Positions 15,903-24,564 of a stretch of 64,000 bases of DNA are shown one piece after another. The position numbers were made by a program, and so were the translations under genes. The notes beneath the pieces are model-generated. The model worked only from the letters and a program-made list of their open reading frames with translations, did no database searches and had not been told where the DNA came from. This DNA comes from JAHBXC01 sp964350875 (GTDB taxonomy: Bacteria > Planctomycetota > Phycisphaerae > Phycisphaerales > UBA1924). The stretch is taken from the NCBI GenBank assembly GCA_964350875.1, contig CAYGLT010000001.1:17812-81811 (forward strand), written 5' to 3'. Each line of letters opens with the position of its first letter. Within the stretch, counting starts at the first letter, position 1.

Positions 15903-16972
15903 TCGCCCGCCGCCTCGATGACTCGTTCGAGCAACTCACGCCCGCCTTCCCGGAATTCGATGTCCACACGGGGCACGATCCAGTCGATGCCGGCGTCGTC
16001 ACCCTCACGAAGCACGCGTCGGATCTTCACCCAGTCCTTCGCCGTCGTCACGATGGACGCCGCGCCCCGACGCGCGGCTTCTTCGAGTATCCCGTCCACC
16101 ATCGCGCCGGTGTACGCGGCGTGATCTGCGAGGATGCGATCGCCCACGATCGACGCGCCGCACGCCGCGACCTGCGCACGGAACGCCTCCGGGTTGCCGA
16201 TACCCGCGACGAGCATCGCACGGGCCCGCGAGAGCGCATCGGCGGGTTCGCGCTCGGCGGGCGCCTTCGGCCCGGAATATCGATCGAGGTGCGACCAGCG
16301 ATGCGCGCAGGTCGCGAGTGTCGTGCCCTGGCCGGCGGCGATCTGAAGGCGATCACGGAGCCGTTCGAGCGTGCGACCGTCCACGCGATCGGCGCGTGTG
16401 ATCACGACCGCGTCCGCGCGGGCGAGCGAGTCGACGGGTTCGCGAAGCCAGCCGCGCGGGAGACAGTGATCGGTGAACGGATCGCGGGTCGCGTCGACAA
16501 GCACGATGTCCAGATCGCGCGCGACGAACCGGTGCTGGAACGCGTCGTCGAGCAGGATGCAATCGGCCTTCCCCCCGGCGTCAAAGAACCCGGCGATGGC
16601 GGCCGCGCGGTCGGGGTTCGCGAGCACGCTCACACCCTCGAGCGACTCGCGGTACTCGGCCTCCTCGTCGGAGAGTTCGTCGCCGCGTTTCTTGTACCCG
16701 CGCATGGCGATGGCTGGACGCTTGTGACGCGCGAGCAACTCTCGGGCGAGCCTCGTGACCACGGGCGTCTTGCCGGTGCCGCCCAGCGTGAGATTCCCGA
16801 CGCTGATCACGGGAACGGGCGCGCGCCAGACGCGCTCGCCGCGATCGAACCGCGCGTTCCTGCGGCGAACGGCCCACGCGTACAACGGCTCGAACACGCC
16901 GAGCGGCCGGAGCGGGAGAGGCAGGGGGGAGGATGGACGGCCGCCCGGCCGAGCGGGCGCGTCAGTCGTCAT
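15899..16972 (-). CDS. lpxK: Tetraacyldisaccharide 4'-kinase
   Basis: A 357-residue lipid A kinase that phosphorylates the 4' position of the tetraacyl disaccharide at the inner membrane. Conserved features: PVPVISVGNLTLGGTGKTPV with the Walker A loop, AIAMRGYKKR, DCILLDDAFQHRFVARDLDIVL, LPRGWLREP, and the C-terminal SIVTTAKDWVKI. It shows that the organism makes lipid A. The start at 16972 overlaps the end of the upstream membrane-protein gene by 11 nt; an upstream in-frame start at 17008 would lie deeper in that gene. The stop overlaps the ASCH gene as ATGA. Confidence 0.94.
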   Translation of the reverse strand: MTTDAPARPGGRPSSPLPLPLRPLGVFEPLYAWAVRRRNARFDRGERVWRAPVPVISVGNLTLGGTGKTPVVTRLARELLARHKRPAIAMRGYKKRGDELSDEEAEYRESLEGVSVLANPDRAAAIAGFFDAGGKADCILLDDAFQHRFVARDLDIVLVDATRDPFTDHCLPRGWLREPVDSLARADAVVITRADRVDGRTLERLRDRLQIAAGQGTTLATCAHRWSHLDRYSGPKAPAEREPADALSRARAMLVAGIGNPEAFRAQVAACGASIVGDRILADHAAYTGAMVDGILEEAARRGAASIVTTAKDWVKIRRVLREGDDAGIDWIVPRVDIEFREGGRELLERVIEAAGE

Positions 16973-17384
16973 GGTCGGATTGTGGCGTCTTTGAACCGTC
17001 TTTGCCACGCGCGGCCTGTTTGGCGATGTAGAGCATGCCCTCCCCGGTCGCCGCGGTCCGTCGGCGCGCCTCGGCGGCGATGCGCCATGTGTTCAGCGCA
17101 TCGACGATTGCGAGCAGCACGCTCACGATCACAAGCATGCCCACGACGGTCCAGATCAGGACGAACGCTCGAGCGGAAGTCTCGGCGTCCACGATCGAAA
17201 CGCCGGCCGCGAAGAGCGGGACACAGAGCATCATGACCCAGGAGTTGGCCTGCCTGATCCGTTTGCGGCTCGCGGGCATCGGCCGACGGTCCAGCCCGGT
17301 CGAATGCCACGCGATGAGGATAAGCGCGACGGCCGCGAGAGGGAGCGCGATCCACGGCGAGATCGTGACGGCGGCGAGGGTCAC
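16962..17384 (-). CDS. Small membrane protein with three hydrophobic helices
   Basis: A protein of 140 residues. Hydrophobic helices lie at about 8-26 (ISPWIALPLAAVALILIAW), 47-65 and 73-95, followed by a basic cytoplasmic-looking tail (EARRRTAATGEGML...AARGKDG). No family is recognised. The GTG start at 17384 overlaps the maf stop as GTGA and its 3' end overlaps lpxK, so it sits in the same operon. It may assist an envelope function, but that is a guess from context. Confidence 0.7.
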   Translation of the reverse strand: MTLAAVTISPWIALPLAAVALILIAWHSTGLDRRPMPASRKRIRQANSWVMMLCVPLFAAGVSIVDAETSARAFVLIWTVVGMLVIVSVLLAIVDALNTWRIAAEARRRTAATGEGMLYIAKQAARGKDGSKTPQSDHDD

Positions 17385-18031
17385 GGGGTGGTCGCCAACG
17401 CGTCGAGGTCGCGGGTCAGGATCGGCGACAGCATTTTCATCGGGAGGCCGGTGATCGTTCCCGGGTCGCCCGTGTACTCGATGGGCCACCCGTCGGCGAG
17501 GCGTTCCTCGAGGTTGTACGCTCCGGCCTTGCCGCGCCACCCGCCCGACACGATGTATGCGTCGATGCGATCGTCGCCGATTGTCCCGACGCGCACCGAC
17601 GCGCTATCGACGAACAGGCGGCGTTTCCCGCCCGGCATGAGCAGCGCGACGCCCGTCAACACCTGATGCGACCCATCCTCGAGCGTACGAACGGTCGAGT
17701 TCGCGTGCTCGGCGTCGCGGGGCTGGCCGATGACGGCGCCGTCTTTCACGACGACGGTGTCCGAGCCGAGGACGACCGCGCCGTCGGCGAGTGATCCAAG
17801 TTGGCGTTGGCCGCCTCGCGCCTTGATGTGCGCGAGCGCGATGACCCACTCCGAGGGCGTGACGGGTCCCATCTCCAGAAGGCCATCGTCCACGCCCGGG
17901 TTGACGGTCTCAAACTCGAACCCGTGGCGGCTCAGCAACTCGGCCCGGCGTGGGGATGTGCTCGCGAGGTACAGCCGGACCGTTCGCTTGGGCGGTTCGA
18001 CCGTGGCGCCGGAATGAGCGGGCGAATCCAT
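17381..18031 (-). CDS. maf: Maf family nucleotide pyrophosphatase
   Basis: A 216-residue house-cleaning NTP pyrophosphatase, hydrolysing non-canonical or modified nucleoside triphosphates. Motifs: LYLASTSPRRAELLSRHGF at the N-terminus (substrate loop), VLGSDTVVVKDG with the conserved Asp, and GWRGKAGAYNLEE near the C-terminus. The length is slightly over the usual 190-200 because of a 15-residue N-terminal extension. A TACCAT box 6 nt before the ATG and no Shine-Dalgarno suggest that this gene starts a leaderless transcript through the downstream operon. Confidence 0.92.
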   Translation of the reverse strand: MDSPAHSGATVEPPKRTVRLYLASTSPRRAELLSRHGFEFETVNPGVDDGLLEMGPVTPSEWVIALAHIKARGGQRQLGSLADGAVVLGSDTVVVKDGAVIGQPRDAEHANSTVRTLEDGSHQVLTGVALLMPGGKRRLFVDSASVRVGTIGDDRIDAYIVSGGWRGKAGAYNLEERLADGWPIEYTGDPGTITGLPMKMLSPILTRDLDALATTP

Positions 18032-18037
18032 CTGGGG

Positions 18038-18043
18038 ATGGTA
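18038..18043 (-). promoter_or_regulatory. Candidate -10 box, leaderless maf mRNA
   Basis: TACCAT reads 18043 to 18038 on the minus strand and ends 6 nt before the maf ATG. The same hexamer and spacing occur before the M28 peptidase gene. Confidence 0.45.
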
Positions 18044-18085
18044 CGAACGACGGGGGCGGAAGTTGCCCCGGGATTCCGCTCGGAA

Positions 18086-18886
18086 TTACGAAGCCGGGTA
18101 GGTGGCCGAGGTCTTCTCGGTCTCCCAGACCGTGACAGTGCGGAGATTTGCGCCGGCCTCGGCGATCGGGCGGCGGAGAAGACCGAAGCACACTCGGGCG
18201 ATGTTCTCGACCGAGGGGTTCAGGGCGTGGTCGCCGAACTCCTCGGTGTCGATGTTGAGGTGCTTGTGATCGAAGCGCTCAATGACACGCTCGTCCGTGA
18301 TGCGCTCGAGGTCGGCCAGCGAGAACGGGCGGTCCGCGTCGAGCGGGATCTCGACCGCTGGTTCGACGACATAGTTGTGGCCGTGCCCCGACGGGAGCGT
18401 GCACTTGCCGAAGAGGCGCCTGTTCTCGTCCTCGGAGAGCGTGGGCACATGCAGGCGGTGCGAGGCGGCGAACTCGAATCGCTGGCGGAGGATCGCGGTG
18501 GTCATTTGGTTCGGGCTCATCTCGATGCTGTAGGTCGGGCTGAGGGACCAACGGGCGCTGTGCAGCACGCCCCCGAGCGCGTCCTTGAGGGCCGGCAGGA
18601 AGCCGCGCATCACGGTCGCGGGCTCCGCTGAGGGCGTCATTCTGCACGCGTCGGCGATCGCCGGGATGGCGGCCGAACGGGCGGCGGCGTCTATCGCCTT
18701 GATGTCAAGGAAGTACCCGGTGTCCGGGCTGGCTTCCCCTCGGCAGGAGATATCGATCTGGTACCATCTTCCCAGACCGCGCATCGCGGGCTTCCCCGCG
18801 TAGCCGTTCGGGCTCGCGTCGATGGCCGCCGGCGAATCCGGCGCATCGTTGACGGCGAACCGGACTGTGCGCGAGAGGAATAGCAC
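18086..18886 (-). CDS. 6-pyruvoyl-tetrahydropterin synthase/QueD-like protein, apparent tandem domains
   Basis: A 266-residue T-fold protein. The C-terminal half (about 145-266) is a standard 6-PTPS/6-carboxytetrahydropterin synthase domain: RQRFEFAASHRLH and GKCTLPSGHGHNYVVE supply the zinc histidines, then FDHKHLN and TVTVWET. The N-terminal half has a degenerate copy (LFLSRTVRFAVN...GYFLDIKAIDAA) without the His ligands. The GTG start at 18886 is favoured by a TACGAT box 6 nt upstream. It probably acts in queuosine or pterin synthesis, but no other queuosine gene is nearby. It may be a separate transcription unit from maf, 54 nt downstream. Confidence 0.8.
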   Translation of the reverse strand: MLFLSRTVRFAVNDAPDSPAAIDASPNGYAGKPAMRGLGRWYQIDISCRGEASPDTGYFLDIKAIDAAARSAAIPAIADACRMTPSAEPATVMRGFLPALKDALGGVLHSARWSLSPTYSIEMSPNQMTTAILRQRFEFAASHRLHVPTLSEDENRRLFGKCTLPSGHGHNYVVEPAVEIPLDADRPFSLADLERITDERVIERFDHKHLNIDTEEFGDHALNPSVENIARVCFGLLRRPIAEAGANLRTVTVWETEKTSATYPAS

Positions 18887-18892
18887 GCCCGG

Positions 18893-18898
18893 ATCGTA
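18893..18898 (-). promoter_or_regulatory. Candidate -10 box, leaderless 6-PTPS mRNA
   Basis: TACGAT reads 18898 to 18893 on the minus strand, 6 nt before the GTG start, with no Shine-Dalgarno between. Confidence 0.4.
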
Positions 18899-18963
18899 GC
18901 GTTGTCGGTGCGGCGGGCGCCCGCCCGCGACCAGGCAGAACACGCAAGAGGGAGTCCTGAACC

Positions 18964-19584
18964 ATGAAGTGCTCAATGTGCAAAACCGGTGTTGGACTGG
19001 CGCTCGCGGGCGCTGCCGCGGTAGGCATCGCGTCGATGACCGGTCCGGTCGCCGTCGCCGCGAATCCGGAGAAGACCGACATGACAGAGCAGTCCTCGTA
19101 TGTGCTCGGGTACACCATGCCGCGCCTCGACGGGACCGAGCAGCCCCTGAAGGAATACGAGGGCAAGGTCATTCTCATCGTCAACACCGCGAGCAAGTGC
19201 GGCCTCACTCCTCAGTACGAAGAGATCCAGGCGCTCTATGACGGGAAGAAGGGCGACGGATTCGTTGTGCTTGGGTTCCCGGCCAACAACTTCATGGGCC
19301 AGGAGCCGGGCACGGACAAGCAGATCGCCGAATTCTGTTCCCAGAACTACGGCGTGACCTTCCCGATGTTCTCCAAGGTCAGCGTGAAGGGCGACGACGC
19401 CTGCGCGCTCTACAAGCAACTCACCTCGCAGCCCTCGCCGATCGGAGGGGAGATCCAGTGGAACTTCGATAAGTTCCTCGTCGACCGGTCGGGCAATGTG
19501 GTGGCGCGGTTCTCGCCGCGCACGAAGGTGACGGACGACGCGTTCAAGGCGAAACTCGCGGAGTTGCTCCGGCAGGACGCGTGA
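18964..19584 (+). CDS. Exported glutathione peroxidase family protein
   Basis: A 206-residue thiol peroxidase with a signal peptide (about residues 1-33). The active-site motif VNTASKCGLTPQYEE has the peroxidatic Cys at residue 79 (Cys, not Sec). The other tetrad residues are present: Gln in NNFMGQEPG, Trp and Asn in IQWNFDKFLVD. FPMFSKVSVKG is also typical. It most likely reduces hydroperoxides in the periplasm using a thioredoxin-like donor. AGGGAG shortly before the ATG serves as Shine-Dalgarno. It converges on the metal ATPase gene. Confidence 0.92.
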   Translation: MKCSMCKTGVGLALAGAAAVGIASMTGPVAVAANPEKTDMTEQSSYVLGYTMPRLDGTEQPLKEYEGKVILIVNTASKCGLTPQYEEIQALYDGKKGDGFVVLGFPANNFMGQEPGTDKQIAEFCSQNYGVTFPMFSKVSVKGDDACALYKQLTSQPSPIGGEIQWNFDKFLVDRSGNVVARFSPRTKVTDDAFKAKLAELLRQDA

Positions 19585-19600
19585 GCGATCTGCGGCTCAC
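19581..19600. terminator. Short inverted repeat over two convergent stop codons
   Basis: GTGAGC (19581-19586) and GCTCAC (19595-19600) form a 6-bp stem with an 8-nt loop that spans the stop codons of the peroxidase gene and the convergent ATPase gene. CGTTT follows on the plus strand. It may be a weak bidirectional terminator. Confidence 0.3.
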
Positions 19601-22023
19601 CGTTTCGGCTTCCAGCCGAGCAGTCGCAGCGCATTCAGCACAACAATGACGGTGCTGCCTTCGTGGAACACGACGGCCCAGCCGATGCTCGCGTCGCCCA
19701 TCGCCGCGAGCGGCGCAAGCACGACGATCACGCCGAGCGCGAAGACCATGTTCTGAAGCACGATCCGCCGCGCGAACTTCGCGAGCGAGATCGCTTCGGG
19801 AAGGCGCGCCAGGTCGTCGTTGAGCAGCGCGACATCCGCGGTCTCGAGCGCGGCGTCGGATCCGGCTGCCCCCATCGCGATCCCGATCGTCGCCGCCGCC
19901 AGCGCGGGGGCGTCGTTCACACCGTCGCCGACCATCGCGACGCGGTCGTACTTCTCGATCAACTCGCCGATGTGATCGAGTTTCTGGTCGGGCATGAGCG
20001 ACGCGTGGGTCTCGTCCAGGCCGACCGCGGAAGACACAGCGAGCGCCGCGCCCTCGTTGTCGCCCGTGAGCATCGCCTGACGCTCGATGCCCAGGCGGCG
20101 AAGCGCATCGATGCTGGCGCGTGCGTCGGGCCGAGGAGGATCGGCGAGCCCGAGCACGCCGAGGTATTTCCCGCCTTTGCGCACGATCACGGCCGTGGCG
20201 CCGAGTTCTCGCTCCATCCGCTCGAGCGCGGATGTCGCGGTCGTCGGGAGCGCGGCGTCGTCGGCGAACATCTTGGGCGAGCCGACCTCGATCAACACTC
20301 CGTTCAGTTGGCCGTGCAGCCCCTTGCCTTGAACCATGGTCACCGAATCGGCTTCGGCGCCGTCCCATCCTTGTTCGCGCGCGGCCTCGATGATCGCGCG
20401 GGCCAGCGGATGGGCGCTCCCGGTCTCGATCGACGCCGCCGCGAACAGCGCGTCGTTGTCTCCCGCGCCATCGAGCGGCTCGTTCCCGACAATGCGCGGC
20501 TTGCCCTCGGTGAGCGTGCCGGTCTTGTCGAACGCGATGGCGCGCAGCCTCGCGAGGGATTCGAGGTGTGCGCCGCCCTTGATGAGCACGCCGAGCCGCG
20601 CGGAGCGCGCGAGCGCGGAAAGCATGGCCGCGGGCGTGCCGATCGCGAGCGCACACGGTGACGCGGCGGTGAGGAAGGCCATCGACCGGTAGAACCAGGT
20701 CGCGAACGCGTCGGCGGTCGGGCCCGCGAGCAGGGGGGGCAGGAGAAAGATGAGCAAGGTCGCGCACAGCACGAGGGGCACATAGAACCGCTCGACCTTC
20801 GTCGTGAACAGTTCGGTGGGGCTCTTGCGGGTCTGCGCTTCCTCGACGAGACGGATGGCCATCGCGAGGGTCGTCTCGGTGTACGCGCGGTCGACGCGCG
20901 CTTCGAGGGCGCCGTCGCCGTTGATCGTTCCCGCGAACACCCGCTCGCCCGGCGCTTTCTCGACGGGCGTGGATTCGCCCGTGACGGGAGACTGGTCGAT
21001 GGACGAATAGCCCGAGAGCACATCTCCGTCGGCGGGGACGCGCTCGCCCGGCTTGATGACGACGACATCGCCGACCGCGAGTTCTTCGGCGCGCACTTCG
21101 GTCGTGGTGCCGTCGGGATTCTTCCGCCACGCCGTTTCGGGCGCGAGTTCGTGGAGGGCCTCGATCGCGCGGCGTGCGCGGTCCATCGCGAGGTGCTCCC
21201 CCGCGTGCCCGAACGCGAAGAGCACGAGCAGGAGGGCGCCTTCCTCCCAGTGCCCGATGACGGCCGCGCCGATGGCGGCGACGAACATCAGCACATCGAT
21301 GTTGAACCGGAAGCGAGCGAGGGTGAGAAATGTGTCGCGCGCGGTGTTCCAGCCGGCCAGCGGATACGCCGCGATGATGAGCGACAGCCACACCCACTGA
21401 GGCGCCCCGAAGACTTTCCAGGCGAGCATCCCGGAGCCCAGCGCGATCGCGCCGAGGATCGCGCCCATCAGTTCGGGAGACTCCCGCGCCTCGCTCCAGA
21501 TCGCGGCGAGTTTCTGCTTGCGCGTCTTGATCCGCGCACGCGTGATGCGCCGCTCCGCTTCGCGCTCCGAGAGCGGTTCGACGCGGAAGCCCAGCGAGTT
21601 CAGACGCAGCGCGACATCGGCGAGTTGGCATTCCGCGCGGTCGAACTCGACACGGAGGGTGCACGACGGAAACGATGCGCTCGCGTGGACGCTCGGGAGC
21701 GCGCTCAGCGCCGCTTCGATGGCTTTCGCGCTTTGCGCAGACGCCATCCCGTCCACCGCGAGCATGACGCACCCCCAGCGCTCACGCAGGCCGATGCCCG
21801 CGTGCTCGGCCCAGCGGGCGAGGTCCTCGAGCGAGGCGGACCGTTCGTCCAACTCGACCGCGAGCCGGGGTTGCCTGCCGTCACGCTGAACGCTCACCGA
21901 GCGAACACCCGGCGTCTGGCGGGCGTGGCGAAGGAAATGCTCCAGCCGACGGGACGCCTCGGCGGCGTCGTCAGGGAGCAGGAGGGGGCACTCAACGGAG
22001 GTGATGGAGGCGGATTGGGCCAT
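19597..22023 (-). CDS. P1B-4-type heavy-metal-transporting ATPase
   Basis: An 808-residue P-type ATPase exporting a transition metal. Visible signatures: TGES in the actuator domain, SPCALAIGTPAAM in TM4, phosphorylation motif DKTGTLTEG, SAHPLA in the nucleotide domain, MVGDGVNDAPAL, and FHEGST in the last membrane region. The SPC plus HEG pair, instead of CPC, is the mark of the P1B-4 group, which transports cobalt, iron or zinc. About 190 residues precede TM1 and hold degenerate HMA-like repeats without CxxC. The start at 22023 is the ATG just before MAQSASIT. It diverges from feoAB. Confidence 0.93.
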   Translation of the reverse strand: MAQSASITSVECPLLLPDDAAEASRRLEHFLRHARQTPGVRSVSVQRDGRQPRLAVELDERSASLEDLARWAEHAGIGLRERWGCVMLAVDGMASAQSAKAIEAALSALPSVHASASFPSCTLRVEFDRAECQLADVALRLNSLGFRVEPLSEREAERRITRARIKTRKQKLAAIWSEARESPELMGAILGAIALGSGMLAWKVFGAPQWVWLSLIIAAYPLAGWNTARDTFLTLARFRFNIDVLMFVAAIGAAVIGHWEEGALLLVLFAFGHAGEHLAMDRARRAIEALHELAPETAWRKNPDGTTTEVRAEELAVGDVVVIKPGERVPADGDVLSGYSSIDQSPVTGESTPVEKAPGERVFAGTINGDGALEARVDRAYTETTLAMAIRLVEEAQTRKSPTELFTTKVERFYVPLVLCATLLIFLLPPLLAGPTADAFATWFYRSMAFLTAASPCALAIGTPAAMLSALARSARLGVLIKGGAHLESLARLRAIAFDKTGTLTEGKPRIVGNEPLDGAGDNDALFAAASIETGSAHPLARAIIEAAREQGWDGAEADSVTMVQGKGLHGQLNGVLIEVGSPKMFADDAALPTTATSALERMERELGATAVIVRKGGKYLGVLGLADPPRPDARASIDALRRLGIERQAMLTGDNEGAALAVSSAVGLDETHASLMPDQKLDHIGELIEKYDRVAMVGDGVNDAPALAAATIGIAMGAAGSDAALETADVALLNDDLARLPEAISLAKFARRIVLQNMVFALGVIVVLAPLAAMGDASIGWAVVFHEGSTVIVVLNALRLLGWKPKR

Positions 22024-22100
22024 GTGCGCGTGAGCACCGTATCGGCGACGGGGCGACCGGGGGTGGCGTCGAACCGGCATGAACACCCGTTCCTGGCTGA

Positions 22101-22117
22101 TTGAGACTCTGTCTCAA
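22101..22117. promoter_or_regulatory. Perfect 17-bp palindrome between metal ATPase and feoA (Fur-box-like)
   Basis: TTGAGAC-TCT-GTCTCAA is a perfect 7-3-7 inverted repeat. The half-site TTGAGA resembles Fur-family sites of the TTGAGAAT-ATTCTCAA type. It lies 68 nt before the feoA start and 78 nt before the divergent ATPase start. A weak TAGTAT box (22126-22131) follows, so a bound repressor would cover the promoter. That it is bound by Fur or another metalloregulator is inferred. Confidence 0.55.
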
Positions 22118-22185
22118 CGAAGGCGTAGTATGTCCCCCCAAGGCGCCCGGATGCGCCCGTCTCGCTCGATTGCGGAGGTTCGGCG

Positions 22186-22542
22186 TTGGTCCGTCGCAAG
22201 CAGGATGTGCCCCAGAACAGTGCTCCCGCGAAGGCGTCGGACGCTGCGCCCGCGGCGAAGCCCGACGACCGGATCCCCCTGACCCAACTGCCCCGAGGGG
22301 CCACGGGCCGCATCGCGTGCACGAAGGGCCTCGAACCCTGCGATCAGTTCCTTCTCGAGACCCTCGGATTGGCCGACGACACCTGCGTACGCGTCTGCCG
22401 CGCGTCCGGGTCGTGCATTCTTGAGGTGGGCGTCGAGCACGGGCATACCAGCCGCATCGCGATCGCCCGCTCGCTGGCCGCCAAGGTGCTCGTCGGTCGG
22501 GTCGACGACCCCGCTCCGAAGCGCGACGCCGAGGGGGCCTGA
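22186..22542 (+). CDS. feoA: FeoA domain protein of ferrous iron uptake
   Basis: A 118-residue protein: about 30 variable N-terminal residues, then an SH3-like FeoA domain (IPLTQLPRGATGRI...FLLETLGLADDTCVRV...SCILEV...TSRIAIARSLAAKVLV). FeoA supports FeoB function in Fe(II) import. The start is TTG at 22186, chosen because GGAGG (22174-22178) lies 7 nt upstream and no ATG or GTG fits. The spacing to feoB is 3 nt, with GAGGGGG as the feoB Shine-Dalgarno. Confidence 0.88.
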   Translation: MVRRKQDVPQNSAPAKASDAAPAAKPDDRIPLTQLPRGATGRIACTKGLEPCDQFLLETLGLADDTCVRVCRASGSCILEVGVEHGHTSRIAIARSLAAKVLVGRVDDPAPKRDAEGA

Positions 22543-22545
22543 TCC

Positions 22546-24564
22546 GTGGCCGAATCCCCCAGCGCGAGCCCCGCTCGCGAGCAGCGCCACGCGAACGGTG
22601 ACGCCCTCGACGCTCCCCGCGTCGTCCTCGTGGGCAACCCCAACGCGGGCAAGACCACGCTCTTCAACCGGCTCTGCGGCCTCCGCCACAAAGTCAGCAA
22701 CTTCCCGGGCACCACTCAGGAGGCAGGCGTCGGTTCCATGCAGGTCGCTTCCGATCTGGGACCGGTGCAACTCCTCGACCTTCCGGGCGTGTATTCGCTC
22801 GCGCTCGACAACTCGGAAGCCGAGGTCTGCCGAGAGTCGCTCGATGGCCGACTCGCGCCGGGGGGTATGCGCCCCACGGTCCCCGACGCCGCGATCATCG
22901 TGGTCGACGCGTCCAACCTTCAGCGCAACCTGACCTTCGCGGGAGAGATCCTCTCGCGCGGCACGCCGAGCGTCGTAGCCCTGACCAAAACCGCCGAGGC
23001 GCGCAAGCGGGGCGTGGTGGTCGACGCGGCGAAACTCGGCGACGAACTGAACTGTCCGGTCATCACGGTCACCTCCCGGGCCGCGCCGGAACTCGACGAG
23101 ATCAAGGCCTCGCTCGCCGAGGCGCTGCGCACGCGCACGCCTTCCGGGCTCGAAGCGGTGGCTGTCTACGGCGAGCGGCGCGCCTGGGCGGAGCGCATCG
23201 CGCGAAATGTCACCAGCCGAGTTGCGATCGAGGACGGCGCCCGCGCCAGCGAGCACGCCGATGTCGTGCTGACGCACCCGTTGATCGGCCTGATCGCGTT
23301 CGCGGCGGTGATGGCGGCGGTCTTCTACATCATCTTCCGCGTCGCCGCGTACCCGATGGACTGGATCGACAACGCGTTCGTATTCCTGGGCGCGCAACTC
23401 GACTGGCTGCTCCCCGCAGGCGCGCTCCGCGAACTCGCGGGCGGCGTGATCGCGGGCGTCGGCTCGACCGTCATCTTCCTCCCTCAGATCTGCCTGCTGT
23501 TCTTCCTGATCTCGCTGCTCGAACAATCCGGCTTCCTCGCACGCGCCGCGCTGATGACCGACCGCTGGCTGCGCCCGTTCGGTCTCAGCGGCCACGCGTT
23601 CGTCCCGCTCCTGAGCGCTCACGCCTGCGCGCTGCCCGCGATCTCCGCGACGCGCGGCATACCGGACCGGCGCGACCGCCTGGCCGCGATCCTCGCCGCG
23701 CCGTTCATGTCGTGCTCGGCGCGCATCCCGGTGTATGTCCTGCTGACCGTGCTGCTGTTCCCGGCAAGCCCGCTCAAGCAGAGCCTCGCGTTCGGCGCGT
23801 GCTACCTCATCGGCATCGCGGCGGGCCTGATCAGTTCGATGGTTGCGCGGCGGAGCATCCTGCCGGGCCGCAGCCGCGACATGGTCATCGAACTCCCGTC
23901 CTACACGATGCCCTCGTTCCCCACGGCGATGCGCCTCGCCGGACGGCGCGGCCTCGACTTCCTGCGCAAGGCCGGCACGATCATCCTCGCCGTGTCGATC
24001 GTGCTGTGGTGGCTCGGTTCCTACCCGAAGTCGCAGCCCACGCCCGGCGCCGAAGAGATGCGCGCCCAGGCGGTCACCATCGTCGAGACCTCTCCCGACG
24101 ATGCGCAGTGGCTGATGGACGAGGCCGACCGTCTCGACGCGTCGCACGCCGCCAGTCGTTCCGTGCTGGGCCGCGTCGGGTCGTTCATCCAGCCCGTCTT
24201 CGCGCCGCTCGGGTATGACCGGCAACTCACGATCGCCGTGCTCGCGAGTTTCGCGGCCCGCGAGGTGTTCGTCGCCACGATGGCCGTGCAGGTCGCGGGC
24301 GTTGATGAACTCGAGAACGAGGACCTGACCACCGCGATGGCCAACGCGACGCGCGACGACGGCTCGCCCGTCTTCACGCCGCCCGTCGCGTGGTCGCTGC
24401 TCATCTTCTATGTGCTGGCGATGCAATGCCTTCCCACCGTCGCGCTGACGGCGCGCGAGGCCGGTCACTGGAAGTGGGCGCTGCTCCAACTCGGATGGAT
24501 GACCGCGCTCGCGTATGTCTCGGCGCTGGTCGTGTTCCAGACCCTCTCGGCGACGGGCGGCTGA
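22546..24564 (+). CDS. feoB: Ferrous iron transport GTPase/permease FeoB
   Basis: A 672-residue inner-membrane Fe(II) transporter. The N-terminal G domain has G1 VLVGNPNAGKTTLFN, the switch region NFPGTTQEAG and G3 LLDLPGVYSL; instead of NKxD the G4 position reads ALTKTAEA. The membrane part shows the two FeoB gate repeats, including LLSAHACALPAISATR and APFMSCSARIPVYVLL with conserved Cys. GTG start with GAGGGGG upstream. The stop overlaps the next small gene by one base (TGATG). Confidence 0.96.
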   Translation: MAESPSASPAREQRHANGDALDAPRVVLVGNPNAGKTTLFNRLCGLRHKVSNFPGTTQEAGVGSMQVASDLGPVQLLDLPGVYSLALDNSEAEVCRESLDGRLAPGGMRPTVPDAAIIVVDASNLQRNLTFAGEILSRGTPSVVALTKTAEARKRGVVVDAAKLGDELNCPVITVTSRAAPELDEIKASLAEALRTRTPSGLEAVAVYGERRAWAERIARNVTSRVAIEDGARASEHADVVLTHPLIGLIAFAAVMAAVFYIIFRVAAYPMDWIDNAFVFLGAQLDWLLPAGALRELAGGVIAGVGSTVIFLPQICLLFFLISLLEQSGFLARAALMTDRWLRPFGLSGHAFVPLLSAHACALPAISATRGIPDRRDRLAAILAAPFMSCSARIPVYVLLTVLLFPASPLKQSLAFGACYLIGIAAGLISSMVARRSILPGRSRDMVIELPSYTMPSFPTAMRLAGRRGLDFLRKAGTIILAVSIVLWWLGSYPKSQPTPGAEEMRAQAVTIVETSPDDAQWLMDEADRLDASHAASRSVLGRVGSFIQPVFAPLGYDRQLTIAVLASFAAREVFVATMAVQVAGVDELENEDLTTAMANATRDDGSPVFTPPVAWSLLIFYVLAMQCLPTVALTAREAGHWKWALLQLGWMTALAYVSALVVFQTLSATGG

